A DNA stretch of 64,000 bases, from the NCBI GenBank assembly GCA_013822725.1, contig PNKX01000012.1:104290-168289 (forward strand). Reading direction: 5' to 3'. The position numbers were made by a program, and so were the translations under genes. This DNA is from Pirellula sp. GTDB taxonomy: Bacteria > Planctomycetota > Planctomycetia > Pirellulales > Lacipirellulaceae. Positions within the stretch are counted from its first letter, which is position 1; every line of letters starts with the position of its first letter. Positions 10,470 to 19,581 of this stretch are shown in pieces. The notes beneath the pieces were generated by a model. The model made no database searches and had not been told where the DNA came from. It saw only the letters and a list, made by a program, of their open reading frames with translations.

Positions 10470-10886
10470 CGCTCAAATGCACCTTGTGGCAAGGATTGAG
10501 GGCTGGGGGTTCTATTTTGACGCAAAACCTTACTGGTTAGGAAGTAGCGATTATTTATAGCGATCGGGTTGCGGTCCCCCGAAATATTCTTGCGGAGAGT
10601 CGCGACAAAAAGCTGGACATGAGGATTAGAACGGGTATGATCACAGTGAACGAGGAGGATGCGGTTGGAAGTCTGTTCAGCATAACCATTCGCAGTGATG
10701 CGATCGGCGATTGACTGATCTTCTTTATCCCCCCACAACAGACCTACGGCCTCTTCTCTGTTCCGGCCCCGTCGCTTCACTTCGGTGAAACGGCGGGGTT
10801 TTTTTTGGTCTCGCGGGGATCTCTGGGCGAGCAGAGAATAAGCGACGGAGGCTGGCAAGGACCTCAAATCTCTTGTGGAGACGTCG
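10470..10886. other. Intergenic region with an orphan terminator
   Basis: This 417-bp gap lies between divergent genes. Apart from a strong plus-strand terminator hairpin near its right end, I see no convincing ORF. There is no plus-strand gene upstream for that terminator, so the stretch about 10500-10766 could encode a small RNA or a long leader of the next gene. Confidence 0.5.
10767..10806 (+). terminator. Intrinsic terminator or attenuator
   Basis: The stem CCCCGTCGCTTCAC pairs with GTGAAACGGCGGGG (two G-T type mismatches) around a TTCG tetraloop, followed by eight T residues. It lies 80 bp before the next plus-strand start, so it may attenuate that gene or end a short upstream transcript. 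Confidence 0.75.
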
Positions 10887-11594
10887 ATGTCGGCAGTGAA
10901 GGCTAATTGGCAATCGTCTAAGTCCGATTTTTGGCAGCTCGACGGCAGCCGAGCCATTTTGCACGCGGCTCGACTTCGCGGTGCGATCGATCTGCTGCAT
11001 CCCTGCCGCGGCTTGACGGGAATGTGCATCGACGGTTCGGCGCTCGTGGGCTGGCTGATGGCGGTCGACGTCGTCGCCACCGACGGGTGCGGGTCGCCGT
11101 GCGACCAACCTTGGCAGATTGCGGATGTCTACATCCGTGGACGTGATCTGGTGGCGACCTATCGCGAACCGTTGGAGCAGCCGTTCAATTTGCAGCTCTA
11201 TTGGCGAATCATCGACGCCCTCGACGGCGCCGCGGGTCTCGATCTGATTTGCTCGATTCAGACGCCGCTCTGGGAAGCTCACCCTGGCGTCACCGCCTGT
11301 TCATCGATGTTCGAAACGCCGGCGGCCATTGTCGGCGACGGGCTGATTGCCGCGGGGCAAGGGAAGTGGTCCTACGTCGAGGCGACGCGACGCGGCGACT
11401 TTGCGCCCGCAGCTGCGGAGAGACAAGGCGAGTTCGCCGGCGCTTATTGGCGATTCGGTCCGCAGTTTATGGAGAAGGGGGTCATTCGCCGTTTGCAGGT
11501 GCGCGGGGCGTTCGTCCCCCGCGACACCGCAGTGCGGGACGCCGGGCGGTTAGCGCAGGAACTCGCCAAGGAAGAACCGGCGCTGACTGCTTAA
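10887..11594 (+). CDS. Conserved protein of unknown function
   Basis: A 235-residue soluble protein starting at the ATG at 10887; a GTG at 10875 is the alternative. No signal peptide, membrane segment or catalytic motif was recognised. The sequence is mixed alpha/beta with many Trp residues and reads like a ligand-binding or sugar-enzyme fold, but I cannot name a family. Its TAA stop shares the palindrome TTAA (11591-11594) with the stop of the convergent metallophosphoesterase gene. A terminator-like hairpin precedes it, so expression may be attenuated. Confidence 0.75.
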   Translation: MSAVKANWQSSKSDFWQLDGSRAILHAARLRGAIDLLHPCRGLTGMCIDGSALVGWLMAVDVVATDGCGSPCDQPWQIADVYIRGRDLVATYREPLEQPFNLQLYWRIIDALDGAAGLDLICSIQTPLWEAHPGVTACSSMFETPAAIVGDGLIAAGQGKWSYVEATRRGDFAPAAAERQGEFAGAYWRFGPQFMEKGVIRRLQVRGAFVPRDTAVRDAGRLAQELAKEEPALTA

Positions 11595-12781
11595 GATTTC
11601 TTGTCGTCTGGCTGCTGCCGCGTCAACTCCAGCAGCGCGATCTCCGGCGGGCAGCGCCAACGCAGCGGCGTCTCGCCGCTCACGCCGCGGCTGACGTGCA
11701 GCACCGTCTCTCCGCGACGGAAGACGCCGCAGGCGTAGCGCGTGCCGTGGAGGCTGGGGCTCATAATCGATCCCAGGATCGGGAACTGAATTTGTCCGCC
11801 ATGCGTGTGACCAGCCAGCGCCAGGTCGGCGTCGGCCCGCACGCACCAACCGAACTGGTCGGGCGTGTGGCACAGCACAAGCCGGAACTCAGGGCGACCA
11901 GGCTGCCGCGGCGTTAGTTGCTCGAGGCTGGCAGCAGGCGACATCCACGGAAGTTCGTTACCTCCCAGCGTGATCGGAACGCCATTCCACTCAGCCTTCA
12001 GCCAGCGGCCGCTGAGACAAGCCAGACCGCAATCACCGAGAATTTCGCGAGTCTGCCCCGCATCGACGAAGGCGTCGTGGTTACCAAGGATAAAGTAGAC
12101 GCCCAACGGAGCGCAAAGGGCGCCGAGCGTCTTTTCGAGCCAGGGGACGCACGCCGCGTGTTCGATGATGTCGCCGGTGATGGCGATCACGTCGGGCCGC
12201 AGATCGTTGAGTTGCCGCGTGACGACTTCGTAGAACTCGCGATCGAGCCGCCCCGTCATGTGGAGGTCGGTTATATGGGCGATCGTCAAGCCTTCCAGTT
12301 CTTCCGGAAGGCGGGGGAGGGCAAGGCGTTTGCGATCGACTGAAAGCTTGAGCGCTTCGTTAAGCGGCAGTGAACCGAAAACGGTCGCGACGGCGCCGCT
12401 GAGCGGTTTGCGACCAAGGAGCTTTTCGATGTCACGCGCATCAGCCGACCACTTTTGCAGCACCGTGCGGTCGTAGCGATGGGCTTCGACCCAAGGTTTG
12501 ACCACGAGGGAGAGGAAGCCGATAGCCAAAGCGAGCCAGAGGTAACCGGCGACCACATCACCACGGTGGAACGGATGGAACTCATTCGCCTTTGTGCGGT
12601 AGCACTCCCAAGCGATCGCCGGCGGAATGATGAGAATGGCGAAAAAGGCCGCCAGCGTCAGCAACTTGATGACGGGCCGCGGACCGCTCAAACCGTGTAG
12701 ACGATTGACCAAGCCGGTCCACAAGAAGCCATGTCCCAGCGCTGCGACGGCCAATCCAGACCAGACGAGGGTGGCAGTCAT
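11591..12781 (-). CDS. Membrane-anchored metallophosphoesterase
   Basis: A 396-residue protein. The N-terminal third carries three or four hydrophobic helices (residues about 1-115). The rest is a calcineurin-like metallophosphoesterase domain with its metal ligands in order: ITDLHMTG (near 172), TGDII (near 201), GNHD (near 233), CHTPD and AGHTHGGQ (near 323). This resembles the YkuE/YaeI group, some of which act on lipid-linked phosphates such as UDP-diacylglucosamine. The substrate here is unknown, though a membrane-lipid phosphate is a reasonable guess. ATG start at 12781. Stop codon overlaps the convergent neighbour. Confidence 0.9.
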   Translation of the reverse strand: MTATLVWSGLAVAALGHGFLWTGLVNRLHGLSGPRPVIKLLTLAAFFAILIIPPAIAWECYRTKANEFHPFHRGDVVAGYLWLALAIGFLSLVVKPWVEAHRYDRTVLQKWSADARDIEKLLGRKPLSGAVATVFGSLPLNEALKLSVDRKRLALPRLPEELEGLTIAHITDLHMTGRLDREFYEVVTRQLNDLRPDVIAITGDIIEHAACVPWLEKTLGALCAPLGVYFILGNHDAFVDAGQTREILGDCGLACLSGRWLKAEWNGVPITLGGNELPWMSPAASLEQLTPRQPGRPEFRLVLCHTPDQFGWCVRADADLALAGHTHGGQIQFPILGSIMSPSLHGTRYACGVFRRGETVLHVSRGVSGETPLRWRCPPEIALLELTRQQPDDKKS

Positions 12782-12872
12782 CGGAGACCAGCGGAAAGGG
12801 TGACGAAGTTCGGCGAGACCGAACTATAGCATTCAGATGGGCTGGGCCCCATGTCGGTCGAGAGAACAGTAA

Positions 12873-12952
12873 AAGCCACTGGCTTTGCCGGTGGACGCGC
12901 TAAGCTTGAGGCAGCCGTTAGAAGATTCGTGCACCGGCGGAGCCAGTGGCTT
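12873..12952. repeat. Long inverted repeat between tandem genes
   Basis: Two 21-nt arms (AAGCCACTGGCTTTGCCGGTG and its near-perfect reverse complement, differing only in a central two-base position) surround a 38-nt spacer. The right arm ends 9 bp from the stop codon of the receiver-domain gene, so in RNA from that gene it forms a large 3' hairpin. No T-run follows. Confidence 0.7.
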
Positions 12953-12961
12953 CTACGCCGA

Positions 12962-14743
12962 CTAATCGTCGGCGAGCGTCACGTCGCCCGGACCTTGCCG
13001 CTCTTCGATCGTGTGCTCAATCGCCGAGACGAGCTGATCGAGCCGGAACGGCTTGTAGAGGACGAACTTCAACCCCTCGCGGCGGGCTTTGACGATCGTG
13101 TGATCGCGGTCGTAGCCGAAGCCAGTCATCAGGACGAGCGGGACGTAGTCGGTGACCTCGCGCAACTTCATCAGCAATTCGTATCCGCTCATGTCGGGCA
13201 GGCGGATGTCGGAGATAATGACGTCGTACTGTTGCCCTAGGCCGAGATTCTGCACCATCAATCGCGCTTCGGCGCCGTTGTGGGCCGTCTCGACGTAGCA
13301 GTGGTAGCGGTCCAGCAACTCGTGGGCGGCGAGGCGGACCGCATGGTCAGCATCGACGACCAAGATGCGACGACCGGCCAGGAGGGGACGGAATTCGACC
13401 GTCGCGGCCGTCGGGTGAGCCTGCGTCGGCGCCATGTTTTGGCCGACTTTTTGAATCACCCGTTTGATATCGCGGGCGTTGCGAAGGATGTGCTGCAGAC
13501 GCGAGACCAACTCGGGATCGACGCTGGCCGAACGTTCCATGATGTTCACGGCGTCGTTCAGGATGTCGTCGACCGGCTGGGCCACCGCGGCATGGATCGC
13601 TTCGACGCTGGCGGCGGCGACGGCGGCCTTCTCGGCGGCCAACAGTTCCAGCGTGTTGAGCGCCATCGCCACGTTGCGGGCGAAAATTTCGAGGAACTGC
13701 TGATCGCTGTCGGTAAAGGCGTCGGTCTCGGGGCTTTCGACGTTGAGCGTGCCGATCACCTGCTCCTGCAACAGGAGCGGCACGGTGAGCGAACTACGGC
13801 CCCCCTTGCACCCTTCCAGATAGAGGGGATCGTCGATGGCGTTGCCGCAGATATAGCTCTTGCCGGTGGAGGCGACGTACCCGGTGACGCCGTTTCCTTC
13901 TTCCGAAGCTTCGAGCTTGCGGGCGGCAGCATTGGGATCCATGCCGAAGGCCATCAGCGGGCGGAGGTCGCCCGTCTCCTGGTCGAGCATGCGGATCTCG
14001 ATGACGTCGAGGTGGAGGACGTCCTTCACGCAGTGCAGGATGTTTTCCTTGAGGAGGGCGACGCGCTCGTTGTAGTCGAGGTCGGAAACGTCTTCCGGGG
14101 CGAGGTCGCCGAGTTCGTTACCCGCCTGGTGAATCGCTTCGAGCTTTTGATGCTGCAGCATCTCGGCGCTGACATCGTGAACGGTCACCACCAAATGAGT
14201 CGGCGCCTCGCCCGAATCGAGCAAAGGCGCCGCGTGGAGCCGGTAATATTTGTTGTCGCTACAGCGGAGGACCGAAGCGCTCGACTTCCGCGTCGCGAGG
14301 GCGGTCTGGAAGGGGCAGTAGTCGGGGCCGAGGATTTCAGGACTGCCGAGCACCTCGTAGAACTTCTTGCCGACGACACCCTTCTGCTTGGTCCACTCGC
14401 TGAGGCGGCCGTTGCCCCAGATGATCGTATTGTCGGCGTCGAGGAGGACGACGCCGTCGGGCATCCCTTGCAGAATGCGGTCGTTTTGCAGGAGCCGGCC
14501 GACGTCGCTGGCTTCGGAAAAGTGGTCGGCGTCGACGAAGACGCCGGCGTAATCGCCGCGGCCCATCAGCGCGAGGGCACGGAGCGACGAATGGAGCGGC
14601 ACTAGTTCGACGTCTTCGCCCAGGCGTTCCTGAAGATTCAGGAGCGCATCGTGGGCGCCGCCGAGATAGAGAATCTTGGTCCGCTCTGTCGCTGCGGCGT
14701 CCGAAGACGCCGAACTTTTCGCCGCTGGGGGTTCAAACACCAC
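12962..14743 (-). CDS. PAS-GAF-receiver signalling protein without kinase domain
   Basis: A 593-residue cytosolic protein starting at GTG 14743 (a second GTG follows at 14740). Reading in order: a degenerate receiver-like or linker region (about 1-85); a PAS domain (about 90-200) including MPDGVVLLDADNTIIWGN; a GAF domain (about 225-370) with GVTGYVASTGKSYIC and LNVESPE; a helical dimerisation stretch (about 375-440) that lacks an obvious phospho-accepting His; and a C-terminal receiver (about 458-580) with ILVVDADH, phospho-acceptor Asp in IISDIRLPDMSG, and the conserved Lys in LYKPF. There is no HATPase domain, so it cannot be a complete histidine kinase. It may be a sensor-regulator phosphorylated by another kinase. 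Confidence 0.87.
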   Translation of the reverse strand: MVFEPPAAKSSASSDAAATERTKILYLGGAHDALLNLQERLGEDVELVPLHSSLRALALMGRGDYAGVFVDADHFSEASDVGRLLQNDRILQGMPDGVVLLDADNTIIWGNGRLSEWTKQKGVVGKKFYEVLGSPEILGPDYCPFQTALATRKSSASVLRCSDNKYYRLHAAPLLDSGEAPTHLVVTVHDVSAEMLQHQKLEAIHQAGNELGDLAPEDVSDLDYNERVALLKENILHCVKDVLHLDVIEIRMLDQETGDLRPLMAFGMDPNAAARKLEASEEGNGVTGYVASTGKSYICGNAIDDPLYLEGCKGGRSSLTVPLLLQEQVIGTLNVESPETDAFTDSDQQFLEIFARNVAMALNTLELLAAEKAAVAAASVEAIHAAVAQPVDDILNDAVNIMERSASVDPELVSRLQHILRNARDIKRVIQKVGQNMAPTQAHPTAATVEFRPLLAGRRILVVDADHAVRLAAHELLDRYHCYVETAHNGAEARLMVQNLGLGQQYDVIISDIRLPDMSGYELLMKLREVTDYVPLVLMTGFGYDRDHTIVKARREGLKFVLYKPFRLDQLVSAIEHTIEERQGPGDVTLADD

Positions 14744-15045
14744 GCTAATCCAAGGGAGAGGCGTCTCGTGGCTGCTGCGAACCTTGGCGAGGTGCGGGGG
14801 TGGGGCTCGCCGTACGATTTTGGTCCACTAGAAGTATAGAGTCGGTCGGCGCCGGCAACAAGGTTGACGCAGACGCTCCAAACGTACGACTACACCGCGT
14901 ACAACGAGGAAAATGTTTCCAACGGCCGGAGCGGGAACCCGCGGGCCTGCACCTGGAGGGTGGAATCCCGTACAATTGCGGCCCCGCCTCTTTGCGCGTG
15001 CGTCAACGCTTGACGCACGTTCCCGCGTTTTTTTGAGACCCTTTT
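14744..15045. other. Divergent promoter region before typA
   Basis: This 302-bp gap separates the receiver-protein gene (minus) from typA (plus). It contains a TACAAT box at about 14969-14974 without a clear -35 match, and the inverted repeat described separately. No coding potential seen. Confidence 0.45.
14997..15019. promoter_or_regulatory. Perfect inverted repeat in typA leader
   Basis: CGTGCGTCAA and TTGACGCACG are perfect 10-bp arms around CGC, 27 bp before the typA ATG, followed by CGCG and a run of seven T. It may be a leader attenuator or a protein-binding site; the T-run favours a terminator-like hairpin. Confidence 0.5.
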
Positions 15046-16941
15046 ATGGCCCGTAGTCGAATTGTCGTCCCCCCGTCGCACCTTCGTAACGTGGCGATCA
15101 TCGCCCACGTCGACCATGGCAAAACCACGCTGGTCGACAAGATGGTCTACCAGTCGGGACTCTACCGGAATGAGGAGCTCGACAAACTGGCCGGCGGTCA
15201 GCATGGCCTGATCATGGACAGCAATGATCTGGAGCGGGAGCGCGGCATCACGATTCTCGCCAAGAATTGCGCCGTCGCTTACACGGCAGCCGACGGCGAA
15301 ACCTACCGCATCAACCTGATCGACACCCCGGGCCACGCCGACTTCGGCGGCGAGGTGGAGCGAGTGCTGAACATGGCCAGCGGGACGCTGCTGGTGGTCG
15401 ACGCCTACGAAGGCCCGATGCCTCAGACGCGGTTCGTGCTGCAGAAGTCGCTTGAGCGCGGTCTGAAGCCGATCGTCGTCGTCAATAAAATCGACCGCCC
15501 CGACTCGCGGCCGAATGAAGTCGTCAGTGAAGTCTTCGACCTGCTCGTCGACCTCGACGCTCCTGACGACGTGCTCGACTTCCAGGTGATCTTCGCCTCG
15601 GCTCGCGAAGGGTGGGCGACGGCGGATCTCGCCAATCCGAGCACCAACTTAATTCCGTTGTTCGAATCGATCATCGGCCATGTGCCGCCGCCGGATAAGG
15701 CCGACCGCGCTCGCGAGCCGTTGCAGTTCCAAGTCACGTCGCTCGATTACTCGGAGTTTGTCGGCCGGATCGCGATTGGCCGCGTTCACGCTGGCGTCAT
15801 CAGCAAGCGGCAGCGGATTGCCGTGATCGATCACCTCGGCGAAGTGACGCGGAAGAACGTCGTGCAGCTGTTGGCGTTCGAGGGCCTGGAGCGGGTCGAA
15901 GTCGACGAAGTCGCGGCCGGCGACCTGTGCGCCGTCGTCGGGATGGAGCCGATCGAAATCGGCGACACGATTGCCGACGCTGATCAGCCGCACGCTCTGC
16001 CGCACACGCGGGTTGACGAGCCGACCCTCCACATGATGTTCCGCGTGAACGACGGGCCCTTCTGCGGTCGCGACGGCAAGTTCGTGACGAGCCGACAAAT
16101 TGGCGAGCGTTTGGAGAAGGAATTGCGTTCGAACGTCGCCCTCCGCGTCGCTCCTGGTCCGACGCAGGAACAGTTCCGCGTCTCCGGCCGCGGCATGATG
16201 CACTTGGGCATTCTGATTGAGAACATGCGCCGCGAAGGCTTCGAACTTTGCGTCGGCAAGCCGCAGGTGATTTACCGCGAGATCGACGGCGTGAAGTGCG
16301 AGCCGATTGAGCAGTTGGTCGTCGACTGCCCCGACGATTGCCAAAGCGCCGTGATGGCCCTGCTCGGCGATCGCCGGGCGGAGATGGTGAAAATGGGGCA
16401 CCGCTCGTCGACGAGCGGCTTCATTCACATGGAATTCCGGATCCCGGCCCGCTCGCTGATGGGGCTTCGCAGCCGGATGCTCAACGCCACCAAGGGGCAG
16501 GCGATCATGCATCACACCCTGCTCGGCTACGAGCCGATGAAGGGGGAACTCCCGAAGCGACAGCTCGGCGTGCTGATTTCCAACGAATCAGGCTCGGCCA
16601 CGGCCTATTCGCTCGACGCCCTGTACGACCGCGGCATCTTCTTCGTCCGCCCGGGCGAGGATTGCTACCTCGGTCAAATTGTCGGCGAGAATTGCCGGGC
16701 TGGGGATCTCGTGGTTAACGTCGTCCGCGGCAAGCAGCTGACCAACGTCCGTGCGTCGGGCAAGGATGACAACGCGAAGGTTCGTCCGGTGCGCGAGATG
16801 TCGCTCGAAGCTTGCTTGGAATACATCGAAGACGACGAACTCGTCGAAATCACGCCGAAGTCGATCCGCATTCGCAAAACGCTGCTAAGCGAAAACGACC
16901 GCAAACGTGAGTCGCGCAAGGCGGCGACCGTCGAGGTCTGA
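15046..16941 (+). CDS. typA: Ribosome-associated GTPase TypA/BipA
   Basis: A 631-residue translational GTPase of the normal length for TypA/BipA, which binds the ribosome and helps large-subunit assembly and growth under stress such as cold. All G motifs are visible: AHVDHGKTT (residues 20-28, G1), RERGITI (G2 region), [12 protein letters not shown] (G3) and VVNKIDRP (G4). Elongation-factor beta-barrel and domain III/V regions follow, and the BipA-specific C-terminal domain ends the protein. The ATG at 15046 gives a normal N-terminus. A strong terminator lies 35 bp after the stop, so it is probably transcribed alone. Confidence 0.97.
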   Translation: MARSRIVVPPSHLRNVAIIAHVDHGKTTLVDKMVYQSGLYRNEELDKLAGGQHGLIMDSNDLERERGITILAKNCAVAYTAADGETYRINLIDTPGHADFGGEVERVLNMASGTLLVVDAYEGPMPQTRFVLQKSLERGLKPIVVVNKIDRPDSRPNEVVSEVFDLLVDLDAPDDVLDFQVIFASAREGWATADLANPSTNLIPLFESIIGHVPPPDKADRAREPLQFQVTSLDYSEFVGRIAIGRVHAGVISKRQRIAVIDHLGEVTRKNVVQLLAFEGLERVEVDEVAAGDLCAVVGMEPIEIGDTIADADQPHALPHTRVDEPTLHMMFRVNDGPFCGRDGKFVTSRQIGERLEKELRSNVALRVAPGPTQEQFRVSGRGMMHLGILIENMRREGFELCVGKPQVIYREIDGVKCEPIEQLVVDCPDDCQSAVMALLGDRRAEMVKMGHRSSTSGFIHMEFRIPARSLMGLRSRMLNATKGQAIMHHTLLGYEPMKGELPKRQLGVLISNESGSATAYSLDALYDRGIFFVRPGEDCYLGQIVGENCRAGDLVVNVVRGKQLTNVRASGKDDNAKVRPVREMSLEACLEYIEDDELVEITPKSIRIRKTLLSENDRKRESRKAATVEV

Positions 16942-16975
16942 GCCTCGTGCGGATTCCAATTCCAAACGCTCCTTT

Positions 16976-17007
16976 AGCCCCCGGTCAGTGACCGGGGGCT
17001 TTTTTTT
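16976..17007 (+). terminator. typA intrinsic terminator
   Basis: AGCCCCCGGTCA pairs perfectly with the reverse-complement arm around a two-base centre, followed by eight T residues. Its palindrome core is repeated at 23303-23335. Confidence 0.92.
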
Positions 17008-17162
17008 GAATGAAATCCCCGCAACGCACAATCGTTACAACCGGCTCACGTTGCAGAGCCGCAATTTGCCCTGTGGCGACGTATGCTTTGGGTGCGGCCC
17101 CCGGTGCGCGGCCGCGCTTAGGCGCCTCTTGTGCGCCGTCACCATCCCAGGGCGAGACTTCG

Positions 17163-18038
17163 ATGCAGTCACTCTTATCCGTTCGTCGCGCGGTTTGCGC
17201 GTTTCCACGTCGCGGCGGCGCCGTGTTGGAAGTCTTTGGATGCGCGGTCGCCCTCATCGGCGGCCTGATCCTGGGATCGATGTATTTCGGGATCGACGTC
17301 AAAGAGGTGACGGTCAAGGCGCTGCAACATGCCAAGATCATGTCGCCTCCCGAGGCGCCGGCGGTCGATCCGGCGGCAGTGAGCGTCGACGTCCACACGG
17401 CCGTCAGCGCCGCTCTGCAAGAGGCAGGGCAGGGTCCGGTGCAACCAACGGCTCCGCCGAAGCCGCCGGAAGATTTAGCTGACGCGCTGGCGCTGCCGGC
17501 CGAGCAGCGCCACGAACTGACGCTGGCGTATTGGACCGCCCTCGACGAGTGCATGAAGAACGAACTAGCCGGGCGGACCGCCGCGAACGCGAAATCATCG
17601 GACCTGCAGGTTTACGATTACCTGACGCTCCGCAATCAGGGACCGCCTAAGACGCCGGCGCCCAAGGCGCCGACGCCGCTCAAAACGCGCCGTTCGAAGA
17701 ACTGGGCGCTCTACGAATACCTGACGCTCCGCAACAAGGGACACCAAGACGCGGCTGACGCGATCGAGGCGCTCGACGTCCGCGGCGTCGACGGGCATAT
17801 CACGGCTTATGCCGAGAAGGCGCTCGCCTGGCACCGCGAAGGGGCGGAGTTGTTCAAACGGGCCCTCGACCTGCTGACCGACGCCCCATCGGCTCAGCTC
17901 AGCGGGCCGTTCGCCCAGGCTTGGCAAAGCAAGGCGACCCAGCATCAAATGGAAGAGCGCCTGCTGGCTGACAAACATCAGGCGGTGCAGTCATACCTGG
18001 ATCACGGAAATCATTCGGGAAGCGATGTGGCGAACTGA
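17163..18038 (+). CDS. Conserved protein with one membrane anchor
   Basis: About 291 residues from the ATG at 17163; an open extension upstream to 17010 is low-complexity and probably not translated. A single hydrophobic segment (residues about 22-42, VLEVFGCAVALIGGLILGSM) follows a basic N-terminus. The rest is soluble: a Pro/Ala-rich linker, then helices. The phrase YDYLTLRNQG recurs as YEYLTLRNKG about 45 residues later, with a Pro/Lys-rich spacer between. No enzyme motif is seen. Function unknown; likely a membrane-tethered protein facing either side. Confidence 0.7.
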   Translation: MQSLLSVRRAVCAFPRRGGAVLEVFGCAVALIGGLILGSMYFGIDVKEVTVKALQHAKIMSPPEAPAVDPAAVSVDVHTAVSAALQEAGQGPVQPTAPPKPPEDLADALALPAEQRHELTLAYWTALDECMKNELAGRTAANAKSSDLQVYDYLTLRNQGPPKTPAPKAPTPLKTRRSKNWALYEYLTLRNKGHQDAADAIEALDVRGVDGHITAYAEKALAWHREGAELFKRALDLLTDAPSAQLSGPFAQAWQSKATQHQMEERLLADKHQAVQSYLDHGNHSGSDVAN

Positions 18039-18051
18039 ATTGCTGCTGTCA

Positions 18052-18135
18052 GCCCCGGGCTCCGCCCGGGGGTCGGCTTGAAGTAGAGGCAACGTCAACT
18101 CGCTGGCAACGCGACCCCCTGGCGGAGCCAGGGGC
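18052..18135. repeat. Two GC-rich palindromes
   Basis: Two hairpins in the gap before the SHD1 gene: CCCCGGGC-TCC-GCCCGGGG (18053-18071) and CCCCTGGC-GGA-GCCAGGGG (18116-18134). Their centres (GGCTCCGCC and its reverse complement) match other palindromes in this window, suggesting one dispersed REP-like family. Confidence 0.6.
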
Positions 18136-18276
18136 TGCCAATAGCGCTAGCTTGCGAGTGAATTGAATGCGGCGCGCTCCCGCCGTACGATGGCGGGCAG
18201 CAATTGAGGCCAGCCGATAAGAAACTCGTCCCTCGGCCGAGCCAGGGGCTTTCATAGTGGAATGAAGAGAAGAGCG

Positions 18277-19581
18277 ATGAAGAGAACAGTTGCCGCCTTG
18301 TTGGGCATCGTGGGGATGTCGGTTCGCGTCACGTTGGCCTACCAGCCGGTGGCCCACCAGCCAATCGACTCTGGCTGCTGCCAACCTGTGACGGTCTGCT
18401 GCTCCCCGGCGCCGGCGGTCGAGTGCTGCCTCGCGCCGAGCGAGCCCGACTGTGGCGAACCGACGCCCAGCAAGCCGTCGGAAGCGCGGGGGGCCGAGCC
18501 GACTCCTGCCGACAAGGCACCGGCGGAGGCCGCTGAGGCCATGCCTGCTCCTGCCGAACCAGCTGCCGCGGAGCCGGCAACGAGCGCACCGGCTGAAGCT
18601 TCCGTCGCGAAGCCTGTCTCGCCGCCGCCGCTGGCCGTGCCGGCAATCTCACCGACGCCGGCGCCGCAAACTTTCGCGTCTCCAGCCGTCGAAGCGCCTG
18701 CTGCCACTGGGAGCGGCAATCGATACGCGGATCCGATGGACGACCCCTTGGCCGATCCGCTGCGTCGCGGCGTGACGCCAGCCGCCGAAGCGCCGCCGGT
18801 GGAAAAGCCAATGGCGAAAGCCGACATGGAAGAAGCGTTCACTGAATCGCCTGCCGAACCACAGCCTGAACCAGAATCGCAGCCCGTCGTTCCTCCAGCG
18901 AGCGAGCCGACGCCGGAACCGACGCCAGCGCCAACCGGAGTCGATGATTTATTCGGCGAGCCAGCGGCTGCCGCGCCGGCGGAAGATCCCGTCGACGCGC
19001 CCATGACCGAAGCGGCTGCCGAGCCCGCAACCGAGACGCCCGCGGAATCAGAAACGACGCCTGCCGAGGAACCAGCCGCTCCGGCAGATCCTGAAGCAGT
19101 TGATTTGTTTGGCGACCCTGTGGCGCCAACGACTCCGGCCACCGAGCCCGCGCCAGCGACGAACGAAACGCCAGCGCCTGCGACTGAGACGCCAGCCGAA
19201 GCGCCGTCGACGCCTGCTGCTGAGCCAGCAAATGCAGACAAGGCGAAAGAAGAGCCCAAAGAGGAACAGGAACTCGATTTTGACTCCCTGTTCGGCCCGA
19301 GCAGCTCGAACGAAGTCCTCACCGCACCGGGCGGCTGGGCCAGTGACACCCCTCGCCAGTGGAACGACGCCCAGGGGAGCGAACTCGCAACCGCACGGGT
19401 GGCGGCAATCAGCGACAGCGACGTCACGTTGCTGACCGATGCCGGTCGGACGTTGAACGTCAGCTTTGCAGAACTCAGCGACGGCGATCTCGCATTCTTG
19501 CGGCAGCAGATCGACGCTCGACAGTCCGACCTGGCTCAGCAACAGCGGGCGGAGTCGCGGCTGGCAGAGCAATCTCGTTAG
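18277..19581 (+). CDS. Pro/Ala-rich exported protein with SHD1-like C-terminus
   Basis: About 434 residues from the ATG at 18277, which follows AGAAGAG; an ATG at 18262 is equally open. It has a signal peptide (MKRTVAALLGIVGMSV), then a Cys-rich patch (about residues 28-60, with paired CC twice), then a long low-complexity Pro/Ala/Glu linker. The motif DLFG occurs in DDLFGEP and VDLFGDP, and a variant in DSLFGPS. The last 80 residues look like an SHD1-type domain (RQWNDAQGSELATARVAAIS, then VTLLTDAGRTLNVSFAEL and LSDGDLAFL), a module common in planctomycete exported proteins. Role unknown; it may be a periplasmic or surface scaffold. Confidence 0.8.
   Translation: MKRTVAALLGIVGMSVRVTLAYQPVAHQPIDSGCCQPVTVCCSPAPAVECCLAPSEPDCGEPTPSKPSEARGAEPTPADKAPAEAAEAMPAPAEPAAAEPATSAPAEASVAKPVSPPPLAVPAISPTPAPQTFASPAVEAPAATGSGNRYADPMDDPLADPLRRGVTPAAEAPPVEKPMAKADMEEAFTESPAEPQPEPESQPVVPPASEPTPEPTPAPTGVDDLFGEPAAAAPAEDPVDAPMTEAAAEPATETPAESETTPAEEPAAPADPEAVDLFGDPVAPTTPATEPAPATNETPAPATETPAEAPSTPAAEPANADKAKEEPKEEQELDFDSLFGPSSSNEVLTAPGGWASDTPRQWNDAQGSELATARVAAISDSDVTLLTDAGRTLNVSFAELSDGDLAFLRQQIDARQSDLAQQQRAESRLAEQSR

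Noticed and set aside
13280..14605. 441-codon plus-strand frame over the receiver-protein gene
   Set aside because: Shadow of the minus-strand gene, which has clear PAS, GAF and receiver motifs; the plus frame shows no family motif.
18339..19427. 362-codon minus-strand Ser/Gly/Ala frame opposite the SHD1 gene
   Set aside because: Mirror image of a Pro/Ala-rich low-complexity gene; no signal or domain on that strand.
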